From Phytophthora sp. 'mugwort' (taxonomy: Eukaryota > Oomycota > Peronosporomycetes > Peronosporales > Peronosporaceae), in assembly GCA_033558025.1 (NCBI GenBank), contig JAUCEF010000007.1, forward strand, positions 7,440,001 through 7,504,000: 64,000 nucleotides of DNA, written 5' to 3'. The notes beneath the pieces were generated by a model, which was not told the origin of the DNA, ran no database searches, and worked only from the letters and a program-made list of their open reading frames with translations. Positions 10,895 to 22,431 of this stretch are shown here, piece after piece. The position numbers and the translations under genes are program-made. The stretch's first letter is position 1. The number at the start of each line of letters is the position of its first letter.

Positions 10895-12456
10895 TCACAA
10901 ATACAGCGGCTGCTGGCCATGCTGATAGTGGTCATTGTACCCTCCACTGGTCGCTTGTTGCGCATGTTCGGCGGCAATTCGATTGGCGTTTCGGATTGAA
11001 GGCGACGTGCTTCGTTTCCGCGGTGCACGCATCGACACGCCATCAATTACCGGATATCGTTCAGCAAATGAAGGCGTGCGTGGCGTCTTCAGTAGCGTCT
11101 GCAGCACCGCGTCACGACGGCCCGGACTTTCGTGCAAATAGCGGAATTTCTTGAACACTTTCATGGCATATCGAGCGTCGATGACCGGGTCGTGATCCGC
11201 CTCCTGAATGTCGTGACCAAGCAGATATTTGGCCACGTGCCGCAGGGAAAAATAGCGATAGCGCACCACACCATTGGTCGACAGCATGGGCAGCCGGAAC
11301 AGATCTGCCACATCAAATTCACCCTTGTAATCCGTCGGTTTGTGCAGTGTGAGCCACTCTAGATCTTTCTTGATTGACTGGCCTATAATCACGCTTTCCA
11401 CTGGCAAAATCGCCTTCAACTGAATCAGCGCCTCTTCTAGGTCCGGCGCAGTTTTTAGGTCGCTATTTTCCATGATGAAAAAAAACATTTGCAACGATGG
11501 AGTCAGTTATATAGAATTTTGAGTTAGCACTTTCCGTTAGTAAAAAAAACTCACCTTTCTGTGATACCTGTAAGCTGTGTGAGGTAGCTCACGATAGGCT
11601 TTGTAGGCTTGACGTACTGATCGAACACCACCTTCTCGTCTTCATCCACGACTGCAATACGCGCAACATCACGGTCACTAACCACACGACACAAAAAGAC
11701 TCAGAATACTTTTTCGAATAGATCGTAGAAAAAAATAAAAAAACTTGCAATGAAAAAAAAAAAAGAACGCACTTTGTGCCATTTCCCGTGGCAACACATT
11801 CGACGTCAATAGCGAAAAACTGCCACACAAAACACAAGAAACATCGTCAATTTATCACCAATAATAACAAAAGAAAACTTCATCATGCTTTGCGCTCTTA
11901 CCGGGCCTTCAATATCCCTCGTGAGCACAGGCAGGATCTCGCTGATCGTCTCTTTCTTCTGTGGGTTTGCCTGGATCTGTAGCTTCCTACGGGGCGTGGG
12001 CGGTTTAGCCCCCGTACTGACTGCATTCTCGTCCCCTGCATTCTCCATCTGGTCCGATGACGCCATCAGCATTGGCGTCGGCATTCCCGGGTGGTTGTAG
12101 AAGACGGCGCCACCGCGGGCGACCGCCACGGGAAAGTCCTGCGGCAGCGGGGGCGCATGCAGCTCGTCGTAACCCCCTGCGAATTCAGGCGCCGCCTCCG
12201 AGCTGCTGACATCCGACGCCGCGTGCACGAACGGGCAGCTGCTGCCATTGCGGCAGCCACTCTCGGACGCGAAAAAGCGGCAGGCGCGCGGCTGGCTGGA
12301 CGACGGGACGGAGCCGTTGGCGTACGGATTGGCGGGACTCAGCGGGACGTCGCCTGAAGCGCCGCCATGCTTGCCGTCATGGCGGAAGGTGCACGATGCC
12401 CCGCGGAAGCACCCCTGTGGCGACTGGAAGAAGCGGCAGGTGTTGGAGCTGCTCAT
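10895..12456 (-). CDS. Double CCCH zinc finger / DEDDh 3'-5' exonuclease (REXO-like)
   Basis: Four exons rebuilt from splice sites: 12456-11902, 11819-11773, 11677-11555 and 11462-10895, with phases 0, 2 and 2, giving about 430 residues. Two CCCH fingers of spacing CX8CX5CX3H start at about residues 7 and 50. After a linker comes an exonuclease domain of the RNase T/REXO type: motif I FFAIDVECVATG (Asp and Glu), a central VIIGQSIKKDLEWL with Asp, and motif III DHDPVIDARYAM (His and Asp), so the DEDDh set is complete. Such enzymes trim RNA 3' ends (rRNA, snoRNA, tRNA) or degrade mRNA; the fingers probably bind RNA (inference). The exon 4 acceptor AATAG restores the sequence TGITESDLKTAPDLEEAL, which fits the family. 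The start is the ATG at 12456; upstream in-frame sequence has no ATG. Confidence 0.85.
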
Positions 12457-13976
12457 GGCGACTGTCTCGGGAGTCGAGGCGTGCGTGGTCGCCAAAGACA
12501 ATGAACACTGAACGGAGCGCTGATTGGGTAATATAGGAATAAAATTCTCTCCCGTGCCAAGTTAAACTTTTGTCATTTGCTGTTCACCGGGCACATTCGA
12601 TGATTCGAGTAATGACTTTGCGGTCGGATTAATCGCCCAATTATCTGAGCAGAATTCTGATGAGGCCTTTTCGTGAACGAGAATTTGAGAGCAGATATCG
12701 CAGCACCTTGTTTCGAGCGTTTCAGCTATCGTTTTCTCACTGGTGAGGTATATTATAGCAATACAGCGTCACACTTGACCTTGTCTTGGTCAATCAAACG
12801 CTCTATTGGGTGATCTCACACAGCAATATTTTTGTGTGCCTGTAGCCGAGCACCTTGCAAAAATGCACACAACTGCTCCTAATAGCGGCAGCAGCTATAG
12901 CCACAATATATTCTACACAAATGTTAAAGCAGGCTCCATTCTCATTGCTACCAGCCTCAGCCATGCAACGGGCATGGCCGCAGCTCCACCGTCTCGGGTA
13001 CCTCTGGTCGTCCCACCGCGGGTTATCTAGCTTAGCAAGTGGATCGGCTGGTCCTGTCGCCTCGGCATATCCGCGTTGATAACTTGGCTAGGTTTGAGTC
13101 CTCGTTGCCTGTATGCAGTATGGCTATCAGTACTACCACAAATTCAATTTGTTTTTGCTGTGTTCTTGTGAGTTTAAGGCGAGAAATAATTGTTTTTAAT
13201 GTGCAACACGATATGAAAGGTACAGTATAATTGCTTTTCCCTGATGAACCATAGGTCGAGAAAGTGATTTTCTTCTCAAGAAAGCGCTTGGTTTGAGAAT
13301 CATAAAAAAAATGTTTTGTTATGCTCACGCAACATTCTTGTGAAAGCGATCCTCGGGCAACGTTCACACAACCTCTTCCGCGGGGTCGATAATAGCCAGT
13401 CGACAGAAAAGTTCTTTTTTGGCCACGTGTCTTTGTGGGTGCTGCGTCGGTCGCGTCACAGCTTGAAAATGCGAAAAGAGCTTTCTTTACATGCTTCAAG
13501 GATCTTTCTGTACAGTGCCTCCGTAGCGCAATGCCTGACTTGCATTTCCGGTGGTCTCTGCTTGAAGGCATTGCAAACGCATGCTCTCTGCAGCGGCTTC
13601 TCTCGAAGTTAATGACACCCGAATCGGGGCCGATGAGTGCCGCGCGTTCTGGTGGTTCCGTGCTCCTGCTGAGCCCGACCTCTTTTTTGCTTTAGAGCTT
13701 TGCTTCCCGATCGGTGCCTCTACAAGACTTGCGGTTTTGCACAGGCGTCGACCACTGCAACGGACCGGCCAGAGGCCGCGTAGTGCTAGGTTTGTTTTCA
13801 CCTCTGCGATTGGTTTTATATTTCTTTCGTCCGCGATGTTTTTAGCTTCGGCCACATTGCGCCAAAACCAGCTTTGTCTACACTATCATATCATACTTAG
13901 TCTCGCCTCCATTGCGAAGCTTGTCATACATCAGGTCCTCCCGCGCTTAGCAATTCCATAACTGCCGCGGGGCATG
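12457..13976. other. Gene-free stretch
   Basis: Contains several reading frames of 60-180 codons on both strands, but none has a recognisable domain or plausible exon structure. It must hold the promoter of the exonuclease gene and the 3' end of the CCT gene. Decayed repeat sequence cannot be excluded. Confidence 0.45.
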
Positions 13977-15380
13977 TCACACACTCGCGATCATTCGCGC
14001 AAACGGTAATGCTGTTGCACGCGTTGCTGACGCTGCTGTAACAGGAGCGGAGTTGGCCACCGAAGAAGCGACAGAATTCTGCTGCTTTGCACCCGAAGGC
14101 AGCCTCGAGGCGCACGACGCAACCACTCGGGGCACGACCGACATCTCACGCTTGATAGCGTGCGCCATCACCGGCGGAGCCATCGCGCCGGTGGGAGACG
14201 TCGGAGACGCGTACCCAGCGGACGTCGATTTTGGCGGTGAAGCGCTGCGAGATGCCGCGCCAGTTCTCGCGTCGCCGGCATTCTCTAGTACGCGCACGAA
14301 CCGTCCCTTGATACGCGGGCGGTCGTCCGCCAGCTTCTTCCTGCAGTCGTACTTGATGCTCTTCTTCCACGTGCGGTTTTTGCGCTTCTCGTGGAACTTC
14401 TGAAGCCGCAGCTTGCGTGCTGCCGGGCTGTACGATCCAATCTTCTTCTCCGTCGAGTTCGTCTTGGGCGTCGATGATCCCACATTAAGAATGCTCAGAA
14501 GCGAGTCCACCGAAGTGCAATTCGACAATGTTGTCGAGCTGCTTGCTGCCGAAACACGAGCCTGCTCCTTGCGCAGCTCCTCAGCAGCAGCTGAGTTGGC
14601 CGCCAGTAAGTTCGCTGTGCTAGAAGCAGCTGCACTTGTTGCTGACGCGGTCTTGCCTATTACTTGCTTCGCCTCAGCGTCCTTTTCGCAGAAAAGGCTG
14701 GTGCGCTTCATGCTAGAAGTGCTCGTCGGCGATGGGATCTTGAAGTTCATGGTGTCGAAGCTCATGAGGAGCTTCTCTGCGTCCGTGGCATTGCTTGACT
14801 CCAGGCGGATGTAGGCCGGATCAACTATAGGCGCAATCAACGCATCAAACGGAAAGGATGAGCACGCGTTCGTCTCAGCCACTAGGCACGCCATGATCAC
14901 GTGTCGATTTCGGTTTGCACCGCAAGCAGCAGCACTAAACAGAAAGAGCAAAAACAGCAAGAACTAACCGAAGGTCGAAGCCATCTCCGCGGGGTCCTCG
15001 AAGGCCAAGCCGCCACGCAGGAACGACGGGCTGAAGCCGAAGTCGTTTACGTCGTCGCCTGTCGAGTGGTACTGCGCCAGAGCGTCCATGCTCATAGCGA
15101 GATCCATCTCATCATGTGCCACCCAGTCGATGTCCTGGCTCAGACGGTCGTCGAAGTCCATTGCGCGCAGGTAGTCGTCACTGATCCATCCGTCCAGGTC
15201 GAGCTCGAACTCGTTCTTGAACATGTCGTCCAGGCGCGCCTTCTTGGCGTCACTGGCGCCAGCTAGCATGCCTGCAGCATGCGAGCGCTTGCTGCGCTGT
15301 GCCATGGCACTCTTGAGCTTCTCCTGTGGCGACAGGCACATGGCCGGCTTACTCTCCTCGATGGGACTCAGCGGGTTCAT
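13977..15380 (-). CDS. CCT-motif nuclear protein (copy 1)
   Basis: Two exons, 15380-14969 and 14881-13977, joined across an 87-bp intron (donor GTTAGT, acceptor CCTAG, phase 1), give about 438 residues. The CCT motif lies at about 288-333: YSPAARKLRLQKFHEKR followed by KYDCRKKLADDRPRIKGRF, with the conserved RP-R-KGRF end. CCT motifs are best known from plant CONSTANS/TOC1 proteins, where they mediate nuclear import, DNA contact and NF-Y binding; oomycete functions are not established. The first exon is acidic, with Phe and Asp clusters like a transactivation region (inference), and has a basic cluster near residue 30. The exact acceptor is uncertain: an AG nearer the donor exists but breaks the frame. 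A second CCT gene lies at 43.9 kb. Confidence 0.75.
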
Positions 15381-15860
15381 TTTCTTCCAATGTGTTTGCG
15401 ATCTTTGGCTCTCCAATCGGTCGTGGGATCTCACCCTCCAAATAAAGGAACGAAGCAGGGATGAATGCAAAGGGACTAGTTGGCAATGGTCCAACACCAA
15501 GCCACAGTACACTGTTCAACTGACTCAACTTGTCGCTCTAGTCGCGAAGCGAATGTGCGTGGCGCGCGTTCACTTGACTGGTGTCGGCAATGCAGATGAT
15601 AGTAGCAGTGTCTCGGGTGCAAATTGCAGCAGCGAGGCACGAGGCAGTTCGTAGCAAAAGAGGCTTGAGAAAGGTGGAAGATCGTCAGCCGATACACGTA
15701 GCCGCTCGCCCACTGCAAGTAGCTTTGATCGCGCCCGAACCGAGGAGTTCTTTTTCCGCAGAGGATTTCAAAATGGCCTGTGGTCCGAAAGGAGCTCACG
15801 GAAAAAAAGCACATTTTGGAATCGAAGGCAAAAGAACAGATATAAAAAGCATCGTGGTTG

Positions 15861-15905
15861 AATTGGCGCGACCATTGGCTGAAAATTCCGCTAAATTCGC
15901 CGATT
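15861..15905 (-). promoter_or_regulatory. Cluster of three CCAAT boxes
   Basis: ATTGG occurs three times within about 45 bp on the plus strand, so CCAAT on the strand of the CCT gene, roughly 480-530 bp before its ATG. CCAAT is the NF-Y site, and CCT proteins of plants bind NF-Y subunits, so self-regulation is conceivable (inference). Confidence 0.3.
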
Positions 15906-17713
15906 GGTCACGGAAGAAATCACGCAACCAGCGCGCGATCGTACGAAAATGGTTTCCGCGGATGATGGCGAGGCGATCCAGCCAATCCAAGCTCGCCGCG
16001 GGCTGAAGTTCAACAGGTGTCAGCTGGACTAAGTATCGTCAGTTACCCATAAAAACAGCCGCACACTTGTGGATTGTAAGCGAACAAGATTGGTGAGTCG
16101 TGGTAAGAAATACTTTAGCGGGAGAAAAATCGTGCATTGCCGGGAGAGTGGTCCAAATTGAGAAAAAGTGAAACCCCTCGCAAGCAAGCAAAGCGGTCCG
16201 ACGGATGGTCTGTCTGTCCACCACCTTCGCACAGGTGGGAAATGCATACCATCGTCTGTGCCAGCGCGCTGCCGATTTGACTGCACTGTGGACGGCAGTG
16301 TCTGTCGGCGGCACTGATGAGCGCAGTACAGTACTGTACATAGCTTTGTGTTGAGTTTTCAGTAACCGTGATACGAGCGCTGAATTCCGACGTTCTCGTC
16401 CGCGCGGGAAAGGCACCTGTTGCCGCGGGCTGCAAGAAAGCGGACCGTTTGCCCTTTATTAGTCCCTCGCCCCGACTTCGCACGCACCCGCAGGCCACGA
16501 ACCCGCTCGCTCCGCATGGCGGCCGGTACCTGTTGACAGACTGTCGCGCCCGGTGGTGTTGGGTGTGCTGGCCGACCTCCATTATCGTGCGACGTGTCAC
16601 CAAAATATGGTACATGTAGAGCGCGCTGCTTGCTCGTTTGACAGCACCGACGCCATACAGTACGTATTAATCATTGTGGAGACCTCGCGACCTCGCCTAG
16701 GTGTACATGCATTTACAGAGACTTGCTTTTGTCTGATATCTTCAGTTGCCATGCTTTGATTGAACTGTCGTAGTGGAAACTGAAGATTGGCATGGCAACG
16801 AGCAGAATATCTCGTCGTGCAATCTCGTCGCATGCCAACTTGCACTACGCTGGGGTGCAAACAGTTAGGAGCAGTAGGAGAGTGCCAAACGAGTCGGAGC
16901 GAGGCTCCGCCGCGGAGCCTCCACGCCAGTAAAAAAAGAAACTGCGAGAGGGAAGAAAAGGGGATCAGAAAAAAGCTGCTTGCTTGAAGAAAAGCACCGA
17001 CGGAAAAGTGGCCATCATCGGTGACTTAAATCACAACTGAATTACAGAATCTTCGATTGGTGGCATGGGCATTGCACCGCAGAATCTTGCAAAGCATCAA
17101 CCAGCAGCACGAATGAAGTTGCGAAGCCGATGCCTGCAGCAAGTTGCCGCTTCACTTGAGTGGGATGGGCGGTCCGGCTTTGATAGGTGTGTCCGACGAT
17201 TACGGTAAAAAAGCGTCGGAAAAAGCACTTTTTCGAATATTTAGGCATCCCATTGGTCAGCCCAGATACTAGAGAATACATGATTGCGCGCATGCGGGCT
17301 CCGCTGTGTACTCCTCTGCGCGGCGACACGCCCACGAGCGATAAATTGGGGCCGTTGCAGTCCTCGTTCGGAGCTCATCTCGAGCCGCGCATCCAGGATC
17401 TATACGTTATATACGAAGGCTGCAATGAATGATGAGTCACCACCGGAAAACGGGCCATTTGAAGCCTCAGTTTGAGCGCACAAGGCTTCCATTCCGGAGG
17501 TTCGGCATAGGTGAGGAGCGGCAAATCGAGCTGGCGCTCGGTTTGTACCGGGAACGGCTACAGTATTAGCAAGGCCTCCGTTGGGCAGCTGTAATTCGTG
17601 TAGACGGCGGCACCTCCAGAAAATGGAGCGACGCGGAAGTTCTCGGTTAGTTGCCGAGGGTAGCGGGCGAGCCGCACGGCCGTTGGGGCGGCACACAGCT
17701 GCACAGCTGACGC

Positions 17714-17743
17714 AAGCCCAGCGCGCGCGCGCGCGCTGGGCTT
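17714..17743. repeat. 30-bp perfect palindrome with a (GC)8 core
   Basis: AAGCCCA, then eight GC repeats, then TGGGCTT. The whole segment is its own reverse complement. Alternating GC of this length can adopt Z-DNA, and the arms could extrude a cruciform. It lies in gene-free DNA about 900 bp before the FYVE gene. Confidence 0.9.
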
Positions 17744-18658
17744 TAAAGGGCGAGAGTATTAATGCTAACAGGAGTCACTCCAGCAGCGGCGGCGGTGCTG
17801 ACGGTAGCCAATAGCGATGTGAATGTAGGACGACGATACAGAGCGAAGCGTTTTGTACGGAACTTGAGTACGAGCTCGGGAATTTCGTTATTCAATTCCT
17901 CATTAAGAATGGAAATTGCCACCCGGGTCAAGCTGGGGACGTTTACTGACAAAGGTGAGGATCAGGACCGCCAGGAAAAGACTAACGTTAGAAGAATAAG
18001 CTGGAAGTGCCGAGATGACGCGATCGAAACTGTTGTCGCCTTCAGTTTTAGTGCTACGGCGTAACGGCGAGTGGACGTACCGCTTGCCCACGGCACCTGA
18101 TGGGCATCCAATCGCAACCAGCCATCGCTGGATTTCTTGTCTAGCGCGTTGTGGTTTGGACGCGACGCTGGACCAACGTTGTCACGGGTTTAAGTCGACG
18201 CGATATCAGTTAATGGTCCGCTGGCTGGTTCGCTGGCGGTTTGGGGTCTCTTAACAGCAGAATTGGGATTGAATGGGCTCATGCTGTGACAGCAACCATC
18301 CGGTGTTACATACTACTTAAGTATCCACAGCCGCCGTCTCTGCCATCTGCCGCCCGCGCTCGTTTGAGCAAATATTAGGCGAAGAACTCCGCGACATAGG
18401 GCTATAACCATCCATCTGGCAAAACCACTGCAAGCTTTCCTGCCAACCACATTCCACTTGCTTGCTGGAATCTCTCCCCCCGGTTCATCGCATTACTTTG
18501 TCGTTCAAAAGACCTGCTGACTCGACGTCGACAGCAAAAGCGACAGCTGAACGCAAAGCCCTGCTGGTCTCCATTTCGTCATCCCAGCAAAGACGGCATT
18601 TCTCCATCAAGTAGGAGATACCAACCTGGCAGGAAGCAACGTTCCTGCAGTTTCCGAA

Positions 18659-21094
18659 ATGTCAACGACCGTGCATTTATCACGCGACCGCGCGCAGACG
18701 CGCAGGATGCACCACCGAGCCATGAGGCAGATCACGGACGTGCTAAGTGTCTGCCTTAATTCGACTCGAGCCAAGGAACAATGGACATGTTTGCGTCGCG
18801 ATAGACACCAAGAGCTGTACGCCAAGCGTACCGGCCAAGGAGTGAGCAACGGGTCCTGTGTCTATTATTTAGCAGTCAACGAGGCGTCTTGCGGTTTTGA
18901 AGAGGCCTTCGACCTGTTGCAGTTCGATTCGACAGCGAAATTTCGACTCATGATGAAGCTTCTGCATGGTCGCGACTTTAAAGACGGCGCCTTGCTCTCG
19001 ATGCGTACAAAACGGCATTCAATTAGCGATTGGACTATGGACACCCAACACGCAGCAGTCTGGTTCATCTATCAGGACCATCGCAAGTCGGTATTGCTAC
19101 GTGAACAGCATCTGACTTTTTTCCAGACCCTCAAGATCTTTCTCCCCGAGAATTACGAACATGATTATCACAGCGCTGACTCAGCAACGTCGTCTATGGC
19201 GGGACTGAGTGCACGTCCGTACGATGGTGTGCACAAGCGGACCATAGCGTTAAGTTGGCTGCCGTTCCCTCGTTCGCACGAAGCGATGCTCGAGACGGCG
19301 CAACAGGTCGATCTGCAGTACACTTTGATTGTTGAAGAGATTTCTCCGGACCGACTGCGTCTCTCGTGTGTCACGAGCTCGTTTCATGACGAAAACGATG
19401 GTCCTTTGGCTGGTTCGCCCTGGGCCGCACGAGCTATTGCACGGCGTCTAGCACTGCGCTCTGTTGGGAAATTAGAGTCGGCTGTGGCAGCATCTCGGAT
19501 CGGGGATTGCCAATTGGTCGCCCCACATCACTGGGTGAAAAATGAAGACCGGACGAGTTGTGTCATTTGCTGGAAACGATTCAATGCCATCTTTCGCCGG
19601 CGTCACCATTGTCGACTCTGTGGCGAAGTCATTTGCGGCTCCTGTAGCTCTTTGCGTACTATAAACATTGTCAGTGTGAAAACGAAAGAGGTCCAGAAGA
19701 CTCGGATTTGCCACCTTTGTAACAACAAGGCCCGACTCAAGACAAACACGCACGGATTTCCAAGCAAGAAGCACCAGAGCAACAACTATAGCAGTCGAGC
19801 CCCGCCTTCTAGCCAATTATGGGAACAACCGCCTCTGCTCGAGTCGGAGTCGGACGCCGAGCTCCCTCTTTCCTTGCGAGTGCTTCCAGCAAGCTGGAAA
19901 GGTGTGGCGAGTCACGGCTATCAAGACTTTGTGTTGCCACCACCTTCAGTAGATTTGTTCCTGCCTCAACGTGTTATGGTGGACAATGTTGACCAGTTGG
20001 AGGAGGAGGTTGAGAGCGACGGCTACATTGGAGCACTACCGGACCGCCTTGTTGGTACTGTCACCAGCAAAATCATTTCAATCAAGTCCATTACACGAAG
20101 CACTAAAAGTTTCTGGCAAGCGGCGTCCTTAACTACATTAAGCAAAAAGAATACGTGGTCACTCGAAGCGTTCGATTCCAACAGTACCGACTCAAGCGTC
20201 AATTCCTCTGAATGGGACGAAGGAGGTTACAATGACGGCACGGAGAACTCACGCTCTGGATTCAACGCTCCACATTCCGGAGTTACCGTCTCGAGGTCGT
20301 TCCTGCACCCTGCAGCTATGGCATCTAGGTCGCACAAACTGGCTCAGCCAATTCCTATTGCGGCCGAATCCAGCAGCTACAGCTCCGCTGATAGGTCGTT
20401 CTTGTCATCCTACCGTCTGGTTGACTCGAAGGAGCGAGAGGAGGAAGACATGCGGAGATTTGACCATCGACGAACATCTTTGATGAGCTCCAACGTGGGT
20501 CTACTGGACCAGGATTTAATAGGTGACGAAGGCTACTTCCTACCCAAACTGGAGGACGATCGCGAAGACGAGCGTCTCAAACTGTTAGAAGTGATTGTAT
20601 CACCTGCATGCACACTAGTCGACCGCATGCTCATGCATCGAAGCTGCGAGCTCGCAGCTGCAGCTTTTGGTGTAAGCGCTGCCTTCATTGCCCGGGTAGA
20701 TGAGGAATATGTGCTGATTGAGCACGCTGTTGGCACGCGCGATCTCGCTCCGCAGGATGAGATCTTACGCCGTGAGTCGCTGTGTGATTTCGTGCTCTGC
20801 CAGCCTGCGTATCAGCCTTTGGTTGTGCTGGATTGTCTCGCAGACCCACGGACACGAGAGATTCCGATGGTTCAGCATCTGCGCATGCGTTTTTTCATTG
20901 GCATTACCGTCTGTGTACGTGGCCTTCCCATCGCGTGTCTGTGCGCATTTGGCCAAGACGATGACAACAACCAGCTTGAAGACGAAGGTGGACATTTGAC
21001 AGCGTCATTCTACGATTCGCGCATCCTAGAAAACGCAGCGCGGCGCATGGAGGACGAGCTGGAAAGTCTCGTACATGGCTTGGAGCTGTGCTAG
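18659..21094 (+). CDS. START-like / FYVE zinc finger / GAF-like protein
   Basis: A single-exon 811-residue protein. The N-terminal 270 residues match the START-like lipid-binding module seen before FYVE fingers in oomycetes (assigned from order and length, fewer visible motifs). The FYVE finger is at about 290-357: WVKNEDRTSCVICWKRF, then RRRHHCRLCGEVICGSC, ending CHLCN. This gives eight Cys/His ligands and the basic RRRHHC patch that binds PtdIns3P on endosomes. A Ser-rich linker follows, then a GAF-like domain at about 632-770. The family is greatly expanded in oomycetes and presumably links lipid binding to small-molecule or redox sensing (inference). The stop is only 15 bp from the stop of the convergent SDR gene, so their transcripts must overlap. 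Confidence 0.85.
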   Translation: MSTTVHLSRDRAQTRRMHHRAMRQITDVLSVCLNSTRAKEQWTCLRRDRHQELYAKRTGQGVSNGSCVYYLAVNEASCGFEEAFDLLQFDSTAKFRLMMKLLHGRDFKDGALLSMRTKRHSISDWTMDTQHAAVWFIYQDHRKSVLLREQHLTFFQTLKIFLPENYEHDYHSADSATSSMAGLSARPYDGVHKRTIALSWLPFPRSHEAMLETAQQVDLQYTLIVEEISPDRLRLSCVTSSFHDENDGPLAGSPWAARAIARRLALRSVGKLESAVAASRIGDCQLVAPHHWVKNEDRTSCVICWKRFNAIFRRRHHCRLCGEVICGSCSSLRTINIVSVKTKEVQKTRICHLCNNKARLKTNTHGFPSKKHQSNNYSSRAPPSSQLWEQPPLLESESDAELPLSLRVLPASWKGVASHGYQDFVLPPPSVDLFLPQRVMVDNVDQLEEEVESDGYIGALPDRLVGTVTSKIISIKSITRSTKSFWQAASLTTLSKKNTWSLEAFDSNSTDSSVNSSEWDEGGYNDGTENSRSGFNAPHSGVTVSRSFLHPAAMASRSHKLAQPIPIAAESSSYSSADRSFLSSYRLVDSKEREEEDMRRFDHRRTSLMSSNVGLLDQDLIGDEGYFLPKLEDDREDERLKLLEVIVSPACTLVDRMLMHRSCELAAAAFGVSAAFIARVDEEYVLIEHAVGTRDLAPQDEILRRESLCDFVLCQPAYQPLVVLDCLADPRTREIPMVQHLRMRFFIGITVCVRGLPIACLCAFGQDDDNNQLEDEGGHLTASFYDSRILENAARRMEDELESLVHGLELC

Positions 21095-21109
21095 ACACGG
21101 TAGGTCCGT

Positions 21110-22280
21110 CTAAATGGGTTCATCTCGTGGTTCTACCAGGATCTCGTTCACGGCCACGTACGAAGGCTGCGTGACGGCGTAGAGCACGGCTCGACCGATA
21201 TCTTCCGGTTTGAGAATCTCGCATTCTTGTTGTAGAGTAGTCAGCGGTGACAAACGTAGAACATGAGAGACCGCACAAAACAGTAAATAAAGATCGTAGA
21301 TTCCAACAAGAAAAACTTACCGGAGGGGCCTCCGTACAGCTTCATCGCCTCTTCATCCACACCACTGGCAGCATTCGCGTGCTTCACCAGGTCCGTCGCG
21401 ACGTTGCCAGGCTATAGTCACAAGTTAAACCACCACAAAATACCATGAGTCCACGTCTTCCAGCAGTGCCCTTCTTGCTACAGAACTCACTTGAACGCAC
21501 GTCACACGGAGTCCATTGCCGACGTTTTCAAGACGCAAAGCTTGCGAGATTCCCTCAATGAACATTTTGGACGCTGAATACACGCCCAGTCCGGGGAAAA
21601 CTTTGCGTCCAGCATCCGAAGAGATGTTCACAATGTGGCCGTTCTTACGAGCCAGCATCTTGGGCAGCACAGCCGCCACGCCATTGAGTGTCCCCTTACA
21701 ATTGATGTCTATCGTCTGCACAGCACCGAAAGAAAAAAAAAATAAGCAATTCACGCCCACGACCAGCAACTTGTCACTCCTCTCACCCGGTCCCAACTAT
21801 CCTGGTTTACGTTCTTCAGGAGCTCAAAGGGCATCACTCCAGCTGCGTCACACCAGGGAATATCAGATTATTAAATATTAGCCTGCATCAGGAGGATCCC
21901 AGACGGACAGCCTCACCGTTATTCACGAGGATGTCGACAGCTCCGAAGGTCTCTTCCGCCATGGCTACGAGGTTCTGCACCTCCTGGCGCTTGGTGACGT
22001 CCGTCTGGACGATGAGGATGCTACCAGTGTCCCCGGTCGCCTGCTCGATGCTCGTCTTGACCGTCTCGAGCGCCTCGAGACGTCGAGCCCCCAACGCCAC
22101 CTTGGCACCTGCCGTTGCCAGCTCCAGCGCGATGGCTGGGAACATTTACACGAAGATATTTAAAGAGCAGATGTAGGAGATGCAGATGGAGAGGTACGAA
22201 AACGACGCACCGGCGCCGATGCCGCCCGAAGCGCCCGTGATCACCGCCACCTTGCCACTCAATTGCGTGTTGCTACTCAT
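21110..22280 (-). CDS. Short-chain dehydrogenase/reductase, copy A
   Basis: Six exons: 22280-22211, 22135-21917, 21842-21787, 21715-21491, 21411-21321 and 21225-21110, giving 258 residues, the usual length of a classical SDR. Visible motifs: cofactor loop [13 protein letters not shown] (split by an intron), and catalytic YSASK with the upstream Ser in NISSDAG. It is therefore probably an active NAD(P)-dependent oxidoreductase; the substrate cannot be told. The residue pattern after the glycine loop (GARR) suggests NADPH preference (inference). The last acceptor is an unusual CAACAAG, supported by the frame and by copy B. Copy B lies directly upstream in the same orientation, an obvious tandem duplicate. 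Confidence 0.9.
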
Positions 22281-22306
22281 CGTCGAAAATGACCCCCAGA
22301 AAATAA

Positions 22307-22324
22307 AAATGATATCGGTATACC
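22307..22324 (-). promoter_or_regulatory. Shared 18-nt promoter motif, copy upstream of SDR A
   Basis: On the gene strand this reads GGTATACCGATATCATTT and ends 27 nt before the ATG of SDR copy A. Its end, TCATTTT, fits the oomycete initiator. The identical 18 nt occur before the dehydroquinase-like gene. Confidence 0.55.
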
Positions 22325-22431
22325 GAATACTTACTTCAGGTTGAAGTAAGTACCCAATTGTGTTTTCATCCTACCCATAATCCGAGCAACTAGCGAAGTC
22401 CACAATTGAAGCAGGGGGATAAAGTTGATTT

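Larger units (their letters stand above)
15381..18658. other. 3.3-kb stretch without a recognised gene
   Basis: Holds the promoter of CCT copy 1, including a CCAAT-box cluster, a 30-bp palindrome at 17714 and the promoter of the FYVE gene. CCATTTC at about 18571, 88 nt before the ATG, matches the oomycete initiator. Reading frames of up to 166 codons show no known domain. Confidence 0.45.

Noticed and set aside
13032..13571. 179-codon minus-strand open frame
   Set aside because: No recognisable domain, no repeat similarity and no partner exons seen; kept only as part of a gene-free stretch.
14882..14968. Acceptor TTTAG near 14931 for the CCT copy 1 intron
   Set aside because: It would give a short intron but shifts the frame and hits a stop within 12 codons; the CCTAG acceptor at 14882 keeps the frame.
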